Counted from the stretch's first letter, positions 1 through 9,042 are shown. The stretch: 64,000 bases of DNA from Jeotgalibaca sp. MA1X17-3 (GCF_021513155.1 NZ_CP090983.1:218501-282500), one strand, 5' to 3'. Made by a program: numbers and translations. Notes: generated by a model not told the origin, from the letters alone.

Positions 1-793
1 ATTGAGTAGTAGAATTATTTGGAATTAAACGATTCGTATCTGGATAGTATCCTTCTAATAATCGAGAGTAAAAGTAAAGATTTTCAGCTTTAAAAAGAAC
101 TTGATTTTCAGTAACCATCATTTCGATCGTATCTTGATCTTCTACAATTCTTGAAAGTTCAACTAAACTTTTTCCAGGAATAATAACCTTATAGCTATTT
201 TCTTTTAGATTTTCTGGCATCGTAATAGGAATAATTCGTTGACTCAAGCGGTGGCTATCTGTAGCTACTGCTTTTAATGTTCCATTTTCAATTGTAATGT
301 TTACTCCTGTCAAAATAGGACGACTTTCTTGTGTAGAAGTTGCTATTACCGTATGTTGGATAACTTGTTTAAATAAATTTGTTGGTAGGGTGATGACTTC
401 GTTTGAATCAATCACTGGAAAATATGGGTAATTTTCAACATTGATACTATTAATAGTAAAGAAAGCATTAGCAGAAGTAATTTTCGTCTGGAAATTCTCT
501 CCTACTTCAATTGTTAGTTTCTCATCTGACATTTTTTTAACAATTTCACTAAAAATACGCGCAGGTAGAACAATTCCACCTTCTTCTTGTACTTCTAATT
601 GATTTGTATCATCAGATATTGGAATAAAAATTTCGATTGAGATATCTGAGTCACTTCCACTTAACATTAATCCTTGTTTATCAGCAGTAATCTTTACTCC
701 TGTCAATATAGGGATGGTTGTACGACTTGAGATAGCTCTTTGAACATCTGTTAAATATTTTATGAATGCAGGACGATTGATTGTAAACTTCAT
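1..793 (-). CDS. dnaN: DNA polymerase III beta subunit (sliding clamp), 3' end cut by window edge
   Basis: Partial gene: the start codon is at 793 and the reading frame runs off the left edge with 264 codons visible of about 375-380 expected. The protein starts MKFTINRPAFIKYLTDVQRA and continues with clamp-type repeats (SSRTTIPILTG near residue 22, RPILTGVNI and AVATDSHRLS near 160-180), the pattern of the ring-shaped clamp that tethers DNA polymerase III to DNA. A GGAGGG ribosome site lies 7 bases before the ATG. It sits downstream of dnaA on the same strand, the usual dnaA-dnaN order at a Firmicutes origin, so co-transcription is likely. The C-terminal domain is outside the window. Confidence 0.97.
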   Translation of the reverse strand, partial: MKFTINRPAFIKYLTDVQRAISSRTTIPILTGVKITADKQGLMLSGSDSDISIEIFIPISDDTNQLEVQEEGGIVLPARIFSEIVKKMSDEKLTIEVGENFQTKITSANAFFTINSINVENYPYFPVIDSNEVITLPTNLFKQVIQHTVIATSTQESRPILTGVNITIENGTLKAVATDSHRLSQRIIPITMPENLKENSYKVIIPGKSLVELSRIVEDQDTIEMMVTENQVLFKAENLYFYSRLLEGYYPDTNRLIPNNSTTQ

Positions 794-964
794 GTTGTTT
801 CCCTCCGATGGTTATTTAATATAAGTATAAAAAGAATAGTAGTAGTAGTAGGGCATGTTGATAATGTGGATAACTTGAAAACACGTTTAAATACCTAAGT
901 TTTCCACCTGTGGATAACCTGTGCGTAAAAAGCACTTCTTTTTTTATTCATCCACAGGCTCTTT
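794..964. other. dnaA-dnaN intergenic region with DnaA-box-like sites
   Basis: This spacer carries two copies of TGTGGATAAC (865-874 and 909-918), each containing the reverse complement of the DnaA box TTATCCACA, and a weaker TCATCCACA near 947-955. Many Firmicutes have a second DnaA-box cluster here which, with the one upstream of dnaA, forms a bipartite origin and autoregulates dnaA. Also present is a short TAG trinucleotide run near 838-850. Confidence 0.6.
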
Positions 965-2296
965 TTATTTATTGGTTAAGGTTTCTTTTATGTTTTCAAT
1001 TTCTCTTTTTAAAGCTGGATCATTTTTTATGGAAGTTGAAATTTTATCGTGTGCATGTAAAACCGTTGTGTGATCCTTCCCACCAAATTCTACTCCAATC
1101 TTAGGAAGAGAGTTATCAGTCATTTCTCGAGAAAGATACATAGCAATTTGACGAGGGACTACAATTCCACGTGTCCTTTTTTTCCCTTTTAATTGTTCTA
1201 CTGTTACGTGATAGAATTTGGCAACGGTTTGTTGGATTACGTAGATGGACAATGCCATGGGCTTATCAGTAGGTAAGATACTTTTTAAAGCATCTGCTGC
1301 TAAACTAGTTGTAATATCTTTTCCTTGAATAGCAGAATAAGCCTGTACACGTACGAGAGCTCCTTCTAATTCACGGATATTGGAGTCAATTTGTCCAGCG
1401 ATATAACTCAATGTGTCATCTGGTATTTCCAAACGTTCACTATTAGCTTTATTTCTTAGAATTGCAATTCGTGTCTCCAAATCTGGAGGCGTAATATCAA
1501 CGGAAAGCCCCCAAGCAAAGCGTGATACTAAACGTTCTTGCAGTTTAGGAATTTCATTAGGGAGACGATCACTTGTTAGAACAATTTGCTTTCTTTCATC
1601 ATACAAAGCATTGAATGTATGGAAAAATTCTTCTTGTGTTCCTTCTTTATCCGCGAAAAATTGAATATCATCTACTAAAAGAAGATCAACACTACGGTAT
1701 TCATTCCGAAATTGTTCTTGAGTTCGATTTTGGATAGAATTAATAAAATCATTAGCGAAAGTCTCACTACTAACATATTTTATTCGAGCAGTGGGACGTA
1801 GTTGGAGCATTTGATGACCGATTGCATGCATCAAATGTGTTTTTCCTAACCCAACTCCTCCATAGAAGAACAGTGGATTATAAATGGTTCCTGGTTCTTC
1901 AGCTACAACTAAAGCAGCGGCATGAGCCATTTGGTTTCCTTTTCCAATTACAAAGGTATCAAATGTATATTTAGTATTTAACAAGGCATCCTTAAAGGGA
2001 CGATTGGGTTTGTTTCTGGGTGTTGGTTGGGCGATATCAGGCATATCTTCATTTTTAATCATAAAAATTGGCGAAATTTCTTTTCCGCTAAATTCATAGA
2101 TTCCTTCTACTATTCGTGTAGCTAGGTTATTTTGCCAATAATCTTTATGTAAGGAAGAAGGTACTTCAATGATAATATTTGTTTCGGTAAGACGAACAGG
2201 TACAGCACTATCAATCCAAGTATCGTAACTAACTTTAGAAAGAGATTCTTTAAATTTATCTTGTAGATAGCGCCAAAGAGAGTAAAGATCATCCAA
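965..2296 (-). CDS. dnaA: Chromosomal replication initiator protein DnaA
   Basis: DnaA is the AAA+ ATPase that binds DnaA boxes and melts the origin. From the chosen start the protein is 443 residues, like B. subtilis DnaA. Visible are the N-terminal helicase-loading domain (LYSLWRYLQDKFKESLS), Walker A GGVGLGKTHL near residue 146, Walker B LLLVDDIQFF near 206, the sensor region, and the C-terminal duplex-binding signature GGKDHTTVLHA. The start is a TTG at 2296: AGGAGG lies 9 bases upstream of it, inside the longer open frame that begins at TTG 2371, so the longer version would place the ribosome site within the coding sequence. An ATG at 2344 is also in frame but has no better site. Confidence 0.96.
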   Translation of the reverse strand: MDDLYSLWRYLQDKFKESLSKVSYDTWIDSAVPVRLTETNIIIEVPSSLHKDYWQNNLATRIVEGIYEFSGKEISPIFMIKNEDMPDIAQPTPRNKPNRPFKDALLNTKYTFDTFVIGKGNQMAHAAALVVAEEPGTIYNPLFFYGGVGLGKTHLMHAIGHQMLQLRPTARIKYVSSETFANDFINSIQNRTQEQFRNEYRSVDLLLVDDIQFFADKEGTQEEFFHTFNALYDERKQIVLTSDRLPNEIPKLQERLVSRFAWGLSVDITPPDLETRIAILRNKANSERLEIPDDTLSYIAGQIDSNIRELEGALVRVQAYSAIQGKDITTSLAADALKSILPTDKPMALSIYVIQQTVAKFYHVTVEQLKGKKRTRGIVVPRQIAMYLSREMTDNSLPKIGVEFGGKDHTTVLHAHDKISTSIKNDPALKREIENIKETLTNK

Positions 2297-2822
2297 TAGG
2301 AGTTGCCTCCTTTCTATTTCATTTATTGATTTAAGAGGATTCATAATTGCAGAAAGAATACTTTTAAACAAGTCTCAACCATTTTATCATTTATTCCAGA
2401 AGTTTTCCACAACTGTTTCTATTGTGCATATCCTATCACCATGTGGATAAGAAGTTATCAACAGGCAAATATCACCTGTGTACAAAAATGAAGCAGCAAT
2501 GTTTTGCACACAGAAAATGTGGATAACTATTCATTTATAAACGTTGATTTCAAAACGTATTTTATACTTATGCACAACCTTTGTGAGTTATCCTATTCAC
2601 ATTGAACACATCCTGTTTGTATGTGCATAAGTAGCTTAAAGAAAGTGTATAAAAGCTTTGATAAAAAAGTATTCCCCAAGAGTTGTGTATAAATATTTTT
2701 ATTGTGGATAACTATTAAAGAAGAGAATATTAAAAAAAACTCTCATAAACATAAAAAAACATTCCCCTATAGAAGGAAGTGTGCTATTATTATTCAGTGA
2801 GTTTGTAATGGACCATTTTTTC
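2297..2822. other. oriC: DnaA-box cluster between dnaA and rpmH
   Basis: AT-rich gene-free region with a dense set of DnaA boxes. Exact TTATNCACA matches on either strand are at 2442-2450, 2518-2526, 2568-2576, 2622-2630, 2684-2692 and 2703-2711. One-mismatch boxes are at 2423-2431, 2455-2463 and 2644-2652. AT-rich runs at 2530-2570 and 2690-2770 are candidate unwinding elements. The position between dnaA and rpmH is the canonical Firmicutes oriC. Calling it the origin is established by family context; the exact unwinding site is inference. Confidence 0.9.
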
Positions 2823-2851
2823 TTGACAGATGGAGTAAGTATTCCTATAAT
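2823..2851 (+). promoter_or_regulatory. Consensus sigma-A promoter for rpmH
   Basis: TTGACA at 2823-2828 and TATAAT at 2846-2851 with a 17-base spacer, both perfect matches to the housekeeping consensus, 72 bases upstream of the rpmH start. It should drive rpmH and, by readthrough, rnpA-yidC-jag. Confidence 0.9.
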
Positions 2852-2922
2852 ATGAAAGACTGTCTAATAAGAATGTCAATAACAACGTCTAATAGAAGAA
2901 TATACTAGGAGGTGTACGATCA

Positions 2923-3057
2923 ATGAAAAGAACATTCCAACCTAAAAAACGTCATCGTCAATCTGTTCACGGATTCCGTCAACGTATGAGTACAAAAAAC
3001 GGCCGTAGAGTTTTAGCAAGTAGACGCCGTAAAGGCAGAAAAGTATTGTCTGCATAA
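2923..3057 (+). CDS. rpmH: 50S ribosomal protein L34
   Basis: Forty-four residues, MKRTFQPKKRHR at the start and SRRRKGRKVLSA at the end, which is the universal L34 sequence. It is a very basic protein of the large ribosomal subunit. The ATG at 2923 follows AGGAGG with an 11-base gap. It is the first plus-strand gene after oriC, reads away from dnaA, and is followed by rnpA, the standard arrangement. A strong hairpin directly after the stop probably reduces transcription into rnpA. Confidence 0.98.
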   Translation: MKRTFQPKKRHRQSVHGFRQRMSTKNGRRVLASRRRKGRKVLSA

Positions 3058-3086
3058 GATCACTGATCGTCAGTGGTCTTTTTTTT
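3058..3086 (+). terminator. rpmH terminator or attenuator
   Basis: A stem of GATCACTGA against TCAGTGGTC followed by eight T residues, immediately after the rpmH stop. Because rnpA and yidC lie downstream with no obvious promoter of their own, partial readthrough is likely. Confidence 0.85.
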
Positions 3087-3171
3087 ACAGAACAAGGGGA
3101 AAGAAGTATCTTTCTCTTTGGTTTCTTTGAAACGCTACTGTGTGTTATTTCCATTAAAGAGGGCTAAGAAA

Positions 3172-3525
3172 ATGAAAAAATCCTTTCGAGTAAAAAAAGA
3201 AAAAGAATTTCAAAAAGTATTTCACAGCGGTTCCTCCAAAGCGAACCGTCAATTTGTGGTGTACGTTTTGGCTAAAGAGGATCAGAGTCATTTTCGTGTA
3301 GGTATCTCCGTGGGGAAAAAAGTAGGAAATGCAGTAATGCGAAATTCAGTTAAACGAAAGATTCGTCAAGCATTATTAGAATTAAAACCAACGATTCAAT
3401 CTGAAATAGACTTTATTATCATTGCTCGTCCTCCGACCGTAAAATTATCTACAGAAGAAATAAAAAAAAGTCTTATACATGTGTTAAAATTGGCTCATGT
3501 ATTATATGAACAAAAACAGATTTAA
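3172..3525 (+). CDS. rnpA: Ribonuclease P protein component
   Basis: A 117-residue basic protein, the normal length for RnpA, which pairs with RNase P RNA to trim the 5' ends of tRNA precursors. Visible are the N-terminal MKKSFRVKKEKEFQKVF, FRVGISVGKKVGNAV, and the RNR-motif region RNSVKRKIRQALLE. The ATG at 3172 has an AAGAGG site upstream; the frame extends upstream to 3073 but those residues do not match the family and overlap the rpmH terminator. Its end overlaps the longest possible yidC frame but not the yidC start chosen here. Confidence 0.96.
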   Translation: MKKSFRVKKEKEFQKVFHSGSSKANRQFVVYVLAKEDQSHFRVGISVGKKVGNAVMRNSVKRKIRQALLELKPTIQSEIDFIIIARPPTVKLSTEEIKKSLIHVLKLAHVLYEQKQI

Positions 3526-3538
3526 GGAGGAATTTCTC

Positions 3539-4567
3539 TTGTCTAAGCGTAAACGACTACTTTTTACACTAGGGTTGGTTACTGTTATGATGGTATTATC
3601 AGCATGTAGCAGTACACCAATTACTTCAGAAAGCACAGGTTTTTGGGACGGAATTGTAATTTATAATTTCTCTCGTGTTATTATTTGGTTTTCTAATTTG
3701 TTTTTTGGCAATTATGGGATGGGAATTATTGTTTTCACCATCATCATTCGTTTTATTCTAGCTCCACTAAATCATTTTCAAACACAAAGCACTAGAAAAA
3801 TGTCAAAGATACAACCAGAAATAAAAGCATTACAAGAGAAATATTCTACTAAAGATACCCAAACACGGGAACTCTTACAGGCAGAAACTTCTAAATTATA
3901 TGCAGAAAATAGTGTAAATCCTTATATGGGTTGTCTTCCAGCACTTGTACAGATGCCTGTTATGATTGCTTTGTATCAAGCTATTAGCCGAACAGAAGTG
4001 TTACGTTCTGGAAACTTTTTATGGATGAACTTAGGTGAACAGGATCCTTACTTTGTTCTACCAATTTTAGCTGCAATTTTAACGTATTTCACATCAAAAT
4101 TGACCATGATGGCCCAACCAGATGGCGGCGGTCCTGGAAAATCAATGATGTATGCAATGCCAATCATGATTTTATTCATTGGGGTTAGTCTTCCGAGTGC
4201 GCTTTCTTTATACTGGGTAATTAGTAATGCCTTCTCAGTGGGGCAAACGATGCTTATGAATAATCCATATAAAATTATTCGTGAGCGTGAAGAAGAAGAG
4301 CAAAGACAAAGAGATTTAGCTAAAGCGCTAGAAAAAGCAAAAAATCCGAAAAGGAAAAAAGAAGATAATCATATTTTTGGAGCAGAAGGGATGGAACCTC
4401 TAATGGAAAAGGAAAAAATTACTGTGCGTGATATGACTGTTGAAAAGGCCGTGAGCAAAGGTTTGGTACAATTAGGTTTAGATTCTCAGGATGTTGATAT
4501 TGAAATTATCTCAGAAGGAAAAAAGGCCTCTTTGGTTTTGGTTCAAGAGAAGCAATCGTGGAATTAA
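3539..4567 (+). CDS. yidC: Membrane protein insertase YidC (lipoprotein form), 3' end probably frameshifted
   Basis: YidC/Oxa1-family insertase that places proteins in the membrane with or without SecYEG. The TTG at 3539 is chosen because AAGGAGG sits 8 bases upstream. The N-terminus MSKRKRLLFTLG leads to a lipobox LSAC, so the protein is a lipoprotein, followed by YidC transmembrane segments (YGMGIIVFTIIIRFILAPL, PALVQMPVMIALYQAI, LSLYWVISNAFS) and a basic tail. As written the frame runs to 4567 and fuses to a Jag N-terminal domain. Adding one A to the A6 run at 4355-4360 gives KNPKRKKRR and a TAA at 4366-4368, a 276-residue protein of normal length. The true end is therefore probably 4368. 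Confidence 0.9.
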   Translation: MSKRKRLLFTLGLVTVMMVLSACSSTPITSESTGFWDGIVIYNFSRVIIWFSNLFFGNYGMGIIVFTIIIRFILAPLNHFQTQSTRKMSKIQPEIKALQEKYSTKDTQTRELLQAETSKLYAENSVNPYMGCLPALVQMPVMIALYQAISRTEVLRSGNFLWMNLGEQDPYFVLPILAAILTYFTSKLTMMAQPDGGGPGKSMMYAMPIMILFIGVSLPSALSLYWVISNAFSVGQTMLMNNPYKIIREREEEEQRQRDLAKALEKAKNPKRKKEDNHIFGAEGMEPLMEKEKITVRDMTVEKAVSKGLVQLGLDSQDVDIEIISEGKKASLVLVQEKQSWN

Positions 4568-5250
4568 CTCCTAAGCACGTACCTAAACTGGAAGAAGCAG
4601 GAAATATTTCTTTATTCGAAAATAAAGAACGAGCAGATTATATTTCCGATAACCAAGATGAGGAAAATTTAGGTTCTGATCAAAATAACTATGAATATTC
4701 GGAAACCATTGAATATGCTGATTTGGATGAGCCGAAACATTCAAATCTAGATCAGACAAAACCAATAATTGAAGATGATGAAACATCCTTATCTTCCCGT
4801 CAAGATGCCATTCGACATGTCATTACATACTTAGAAGATGTGGTAGAAGTGTATGGAGCGTCTGCTAAAGTATCTGTAGACGAAAAACATAATCTGATTA
4901 CTTTTAATATTGATACAAATAAAGCGGGTCTGGTTATTGGGAAGCATGGTAAAATTATTAATTCCTTACAGACTTTAGCCCAGACGATTTTTCAGTATCA
5001 CCAACAAAGACGTGTTGCGGTCGTCGTGAATGTAGGCGATTATCGTCAACGAAGAGAATCAATTCTACAAAATATTGCAGATCGAACGGCTGAACGTGTT
5101 TTACGAACCAAACAGCCTATCTTTCTTGAGCCGTTACCTGCTTTTGAAAGAAAGCAAATACATGCTCGTCTAAGTAAAGATACACGGATTTCTACCCATT
5201 CAGAAGGAAAAGAACCACATCGGTATCTAGTAGTAGAAGTGGCTAAATAA
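4391..5250 (+). pseudogene. jag: RNA-binding protein Jag/KhpB, frameshifted as written
   Basis: Jag binds RNA and is linked to elongation and cell-wall control. The Jag_N domain is encoded from ATG 4391 (GGAG 8 bases upstream) as MEPLMEKEKITVRDMTVEKA, in the yidC frame. The KH domain (GLVIGKHGKIINSLQ) and the R3H domain (QRRESILQNIADRTAERV, EPHRYLVVEV) are in another frame, which begins by itself at GTG 4558. One extra A in the A6 run at 4519-4524 joins them through GLFGFGSREAIVEL, the conserved Jag_N motif, giving 286 residues. If the sequence is correct, only a KH-R3H protein starting near 4558 could be made. It follows yidC as in most Firmicutes. Confidence 0.88.
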
Positions 5251-5259
5251 AATAAGAAG

Positions 5260-5299
5260 CAAGCGAGGAGATACTTTAAAAGTGCTTCCTCGCTTTTTC
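5260..5299 (+). terminator. Terminator after jag
   Basis: AGCGAGGA at 5262-5269 pairs with TCCTCGCT at 5287-5294, followed by a T run. It closes the rpmH-jag transcription unit. Confidence 0.8.
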
Positions 5300-5868
5300 T
5301 GTTATTCTTTTAAATTATTATCTATCAAATTTGGATGCACGTTAAAGCGAAGAAAAAGATGGGTTTATATGTGAAAATAAAAGAATATTAACAAAAATGA
5401 AAGAATGCGTTTACAATTAAAGGTTTTTAGGCTATTATTAGACATAGGGTTAACACGTTAAGCGATTAGAAATCGTATATTCCTTTAAAAGCCTTTTGTG
5501 TTAATCATTTAATATACTTTTCAAAAAGTAAGACTTCATTACGATTTGCTATTTTGATGTTCTTTTGCTAAAAAAATTTAGATAGTTAAGAAGAGTTATT
5601 GTTTTATAACTCTTCTTAATCACAAAATTACAAAAAAGAAGAAAGGAACTCTATTAAATATCTACCCGTTTTTGATAACGTATTCAAAACGAATAAAAAT
5701 AAAAAGTATTAGAAAGTATTAGCTAGTAATGAATGATTACGGACTATTTAGGTAAAAAAATATCTAAATTGAAAAGTATTAATATAAATTATCTGTTTCT
5801 CATAATCAGAAGGTAAAATGATATACATTAGATTAGGTGGAAAATGGAAGGATTTATATTTTTGTGAA
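5300..5868. other. AT-rich intergenic region with palindromes upstream of the sugar ABC operon
   Basis: No gene is visible in this stretch. It holds a 14-bp perfect stem-loop (5586-5599 with 5606-5619, loop TGTTTT) without a T tail, an imperfect palindrome at 5667-5691 with CGTTTT and AAAACG arms resembling a LacI-family operator, and three copies of AAAGTATTA at 5703, 5713 and 5773. These may be binding sites for a local regulator of the downstream operon; no regulator gene is adjacent. No clear -35/-10 pair was identified. Confidence 0.35.
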
Positions 5869-5884
5869 ATGCAAACGCCAACAA
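5869..5884 (+). promoter_or_regulatory. Candidate CcpA cre site
   Basis: The 16 bases ATGCAAACGCCAACAA match the cre consensus WTGNAARCGNWWWCAW at 15 of 16 positions. It lies 31 bases before the substrate-binding protein start, suggesting carbon catabolite repression of the operon. Confidence 0.65.
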
Positions 5885-5915
5885 AAATAGAATTATAAAA
5901 TAGGAGGAAAAAGAA

Positions 5916-7207
5916 ATGAATAGAAAGATTAAAGCAATATTAGGAGTAGGTTTGGCTGGATTCGTATTGGCATCATGTGGAGGTAATGAATCAAGCGATG
6001 GCGATGTGAGTTCAGATGCATCAGATGTAGCAGTAGAGAGCGGAATTTATGATGGTGTAGAACTCGTATATTGGTCAGGTTGGGAATCATCAGAATCTCA
6101 AGGGTTGGTAATTTCAGAGGCTGTCAAAGAGTTTGAAAATGAAACCGGTGCTAAAGTTCAGCTAGAATTTAAAGGAAGAAAAGGAATCAAAGAAGGATTA
6201 ATTCCAGCGTTGGATGCAAACCAAAAAATTGATATGTTTGATGGAGCCGCAAATAAAGCTAGTTTTGGTGACCGTGTCATTAGCCTGGAAGATCTAGTTA
6301 GTCAAAAAGACTACGAAAAAGATACAAATCCAGTTGTGATGGAATTGATGAGAAGTTATCATGATGGAGAGCTAAAAGAAATTCCTTATCAAGAAAAAGC
6401 AAATGGGTACTTGTACAATAAACAATTATTTAAAGATGCAGGTATCGATGAAGTACCAGAAACGACAGATGAATTACTTGAAGTTGCAAAAAAATTAAAA
6501 GATAGCGATGTTATTCCATTTACAACAGATGATGCTTATGCAATGCAAGCATTCGGAATGCACTTAGGTCGTTTATTAGGAAATGATGGAGCAACAGCTG
6601 TTGCAAGCGAGGGCAATTGGGATGCTCCAGAGGTTTTGGAAACTGCAGAGTATTTTGAAAAACTAGCAGCAGAAGGTTATTTCTCTGATAAAGTTGCATC
6701 CAATGTTTAGTAACAGGACAAAACACTGAATTTGCAACAGGAAAAGTAGCTATGTATGCATCAGGAACTTGGACTCCAAATGAAGTAAAACCAATTACTG
6801 GCGAAGATTTTGAATGGGGATTTTTCAACTATCCTGAAGTAGAAAATGGCGTAAATGGTTTAGAAACAATGGTTATTGGAAGTCAAAGTTTTGCTATTAC
6901 TTCTATTGCAGAAAATCCAGAAGCAGCATTTGATTTGATTGAAAAACTAACACGTGGTGAATGGGATGAAAAAATAGCTAAAGAAACTCTTGGAATTCCA
7001 ACAGATATTAATAATACTGAATGGCCAGAAGAACTAACAGATGTTCGATCATATTTTGAAAATGCTACTGGTATCTTCTCAAAATCTGCTGGAATAGAAG
7101 ATAATCCAGAAATTGTTCCTGCTTTGAAAGAAAACTTGTTGAATTTATATGGTGGTAGACTAACAGCTCAAGAATTTGTAGATAACATGGAAAAAGCAGC
7201 TAAATAA
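5916..7207 (+). pseudogene. Sugar ABC transporter substrate-binding lipoprotein (family 1), frameshifted as written
   Basis: Lipoprotein that captures a saccharide and delivers it to the two permeases downstream. The ATG at 5916 follows AGGAGG, and the signal peptide ends in a lipobox LASC. The first part (264 residues, with VYWSGWESSESQ and EIPYQEKANGYLYN) stops at 6710. The second part, from FATGKVAMYASGTW to the C-terminus, is in another frame and ends at 7207. Adding one T to the TTT at 6706-6708 restores one 430-residue protein, the normal length for MalE/UgpB-type binding proteins. Either the assembly lacks a base or the strain has a broken transporter. No ATPase gene is nearby, so a shared MsmK/UgpC-type ATPase elsewhere is likely. 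Confidence 0.85.
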
Positions 7208-7245
7208 TTAATTAAAGTAAGTTCTTTTAGTTAGGAGAAAATAAA

Positions 7246-8154
7246 ATGAAACGAAATAGAAATATGATTCTTGCTTTTACTGTACCTGCAACCGCTTTGT
7301 TCCTCATCATCTTTATCTATCCTATTATTAGGACAACTTTGATGAGTTTCTTCACAATTCAAGAAATTACTGATGTGTTCAGTAAATGGACATTCGTTGG
7401 CGTAAAGAATTATGTTGATTTAATGAAAAGCAGTTTGTTTGTACAATCCTGGATAAATTTATTCAAGATATTTGTACTAGGTGGGGTACTTACATTAGGA
7501 ACATCACTTATATTAGCGGTGATTGTAGAAAGTGGTGTTAAGGGTAAGAGCTTTTTTAGAGCAGCAATTTATTTACCAAATGTTATCAGTTCTGTAGCAA
7601 TGGCGACAATGTGGATCCAGTATGTATTCAATTCATCTTATGGCCTCCTCACTAACTTGTTTTCAGCTTTGGGCTTAGATTCTTTGGCAAGTATTCAATG
7701 GCTAGACAGTGAACATAAGTTCACTGCCTTACTGGTTTCCTATTGTTTTGGAATGATTGGACACTTCATGTTAATTTGGATTAGTGGGATTACACGTATT
7801 CCTACTGAATTATATGAAGCAGCGAGTATTGATGGCGCTAGTAAATTAAACCAGTTCATAAATATAACAGTACCTTTGTTAAAAGGGATTTTTAGAACAA
7901 ACCTTATCATGTGGTCAATTAGTGTTTCGGGATTCTTTCTTTGGGCTAAACTTTTCTCACCATTAGTAGCTGACACACAAACAGTTGTACCAATGATCTA
8001 TATGTATCAGCAACTATTTGGAACAGAAGATTTAGGTAAAGTTGCACGAGATGCTGGTAGTGGTGCTGCGGTGGGAGTCTTGTTGACTCTATTCGTTGTA
8101 ACGGTATTTATTGTCGTTAATAAAACTCTCAAACATGATGATTTAGAGTTCTAA
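7246..8154 (+). CDS. Sugar ABC transporter permease (MalF/UgpA type)
   Basis: A 302-residue membrane protein with six predicted transmembrane segments, beginning with ILAFTVPATALFLIIFIYPI. The conserved EAA loop is visible as ELYEAASIDGASKLNQFINI near residue 187, which contacts the ATPase. It lies 38 bases after the binding-protein stop with a TTAGGAGAA ribosome site, and 14 bases before the second permease. Known role of the family: one half of the carbohydrate channel. The exact substrate is not shown by the sequence, although the sulfatase downstream suggests a sulfated sugar. Confidence 0.92.
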   Translation: MKRNRNMILAFTVPATALFLIIFIYPIIRTTLMSFFTIQEITDVFSKWTFVGVKNYVDLMKSSLFVQSWINLFKIFVLGGVLTLGTSLILAVIVESGVKGKSFFRAAIYLPNVISSVAMATMWIQYVFNSSYGLLTNLFSALGLDSLASIQWLDSEHKFTALLVSYCFGMIGHFMLIWISGITRIPTELYEAASIDGASKLNQFINITVPLLKGIFRTNLIMWSISVSGFFLWAKLFSPLVADTQTVVPMIYMYQQLFGTEDLGKVARDAGSGAAVGVLLTLFVVTVFIVVNKTLKHDDLEF

Positions 8155-8168
8155 GGAGGGAAATCTAA

Positions 8169-9032
8169 GTGAAAAAAAATAAAAGTAAATTTGCAAAACA
8201 GTTAGAGCTTGTACCAGGCTATTTAGTGTTAATAGCCTGGGTCGGCTTTACAGCAGTGATTCTGTTCTGGGTAATCGCGGCTAGTTTATCTACTACAGGA
8301 CAAATTTTTTCAGGTACTATTTTTCAATTTGAAACAGGGCTTCATTGGGAAAATTACGCTAAAGCATGGACTGCAGGAAATGTTTCTGTATTCTTTAAGA
8401 ACTCGTTAATTTATGCAATTACATCTTGTATCTTATTAATTGTCATTTGTGCTCCGTATGCTTATGCATTACAGCGCTTTGACTTTAAAGGAAAAGATAC
8501 AATCAAAAGATTGTTATCTGCTGCATCAGGTGTACCAGTAATTATGATTATTATCCCACTTTATATGTACGTAGCACGTATGGGACTTTTACAATATGAA
8601 TGGTCGAACCGGATTGTTTTGATAACATTATTTGTGGCAACTAAAATTCCATATACTACCATATTCTTGATGGCTTACTATGAAAATATTTCTAGAACAT
8701 ATGAAGAAGCTGCTGCAATTGATGGTTGTCCGCCAGTCAAAACATTTTGGCAGATTATCTTTCCCCTTGTACAAGGGGGAATTGCTACTGTAACGATTTT
8801 TAATTTCATTGGTATTTGGAATGAATATTTCCTATCCTTATTATTCGTCAATTCAGATGCTTTACGTCCAGTAGCTCTAGGGTTGTTCTCTTTGATTAAT
8901 GGAATGCAATATAGCGGTGACTGGGCTGGGTTGTTTGCATCCGTTATCATCGTATTCATGCCTACCTTCATCATTTATGTTTTCTTATCGAAGAAAATTA
9001 TTGGTGGCCTTGTCGGTGGTGTGAAAGGTTAA
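8169..9032 (+). CDS. Sugar ABC transporter permease (MalG/UgpE type)
   Basis: A 287-residue permease partner of the preceding gene. Transmembrane segments start at LVLIAWVGFTAVILFWVIAA, and the EAA loop reads RTYEEAAAIDGCPPVKTFWQ near residue 177. A GTG start at 8169 follows AAGGAGGGAAA. The gene is followed after 10 bases by the sulfatase, so all four genes form one operon. The protein ends in KKIIGGLVGGVKG, a typical tail for this subfamily. Confidence 0.92.
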   Translation: MKKNKSKFAKQLELVPGYLVLIAWVGFTAVILFWVIAASLSTTGQIFSGTIFQFETGLHWENYAKAWTAGNVSVFFKNSLIYAITSCILLIVICAPYAYALQRFDFKGKDTIKRLLSAASGVPVIMIIIPLYMYVARMGLLQYEWSNRIVLITLFVATKIPYTTIFLMAYYENISRTYEEAAAIDGCPPVKTFWQIIFPLVQGGIATVTIFNFIGIWNEYFLSLLFVNSDALRPVALGLFSLINGMQYSGDWAGLFASVIIVFMPTFIIYVFLSKKIIGGLVGGVKG

Positions 9033-9042
9033 TTATTTATGA

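Noticed and set aside
838..850. TAG trinucleotide run as a microsatellite of interest
   Set aside because: Only about four units in a short AT-rich spacer; no functional implication.
910..1104. Short plus-strand open frame over the dnaA 3' end
   Set aside because: It is antisense to dnaA, has no ribosome site, and its residues match no family.
2400..2720. Repeated TGTGGATAA words considered as a possible CRISPR-like or mobile repeat
   Set aside because: They are DnaA boxes of oriC: irregular spacing, both orientations, and correct position.
3073..3171. N-terminal extension of RnpA
   Set aside because: The added residues overlap the rpmH terminator, and the family starts at MKKSFRVKKE, which has its own ribosome site.
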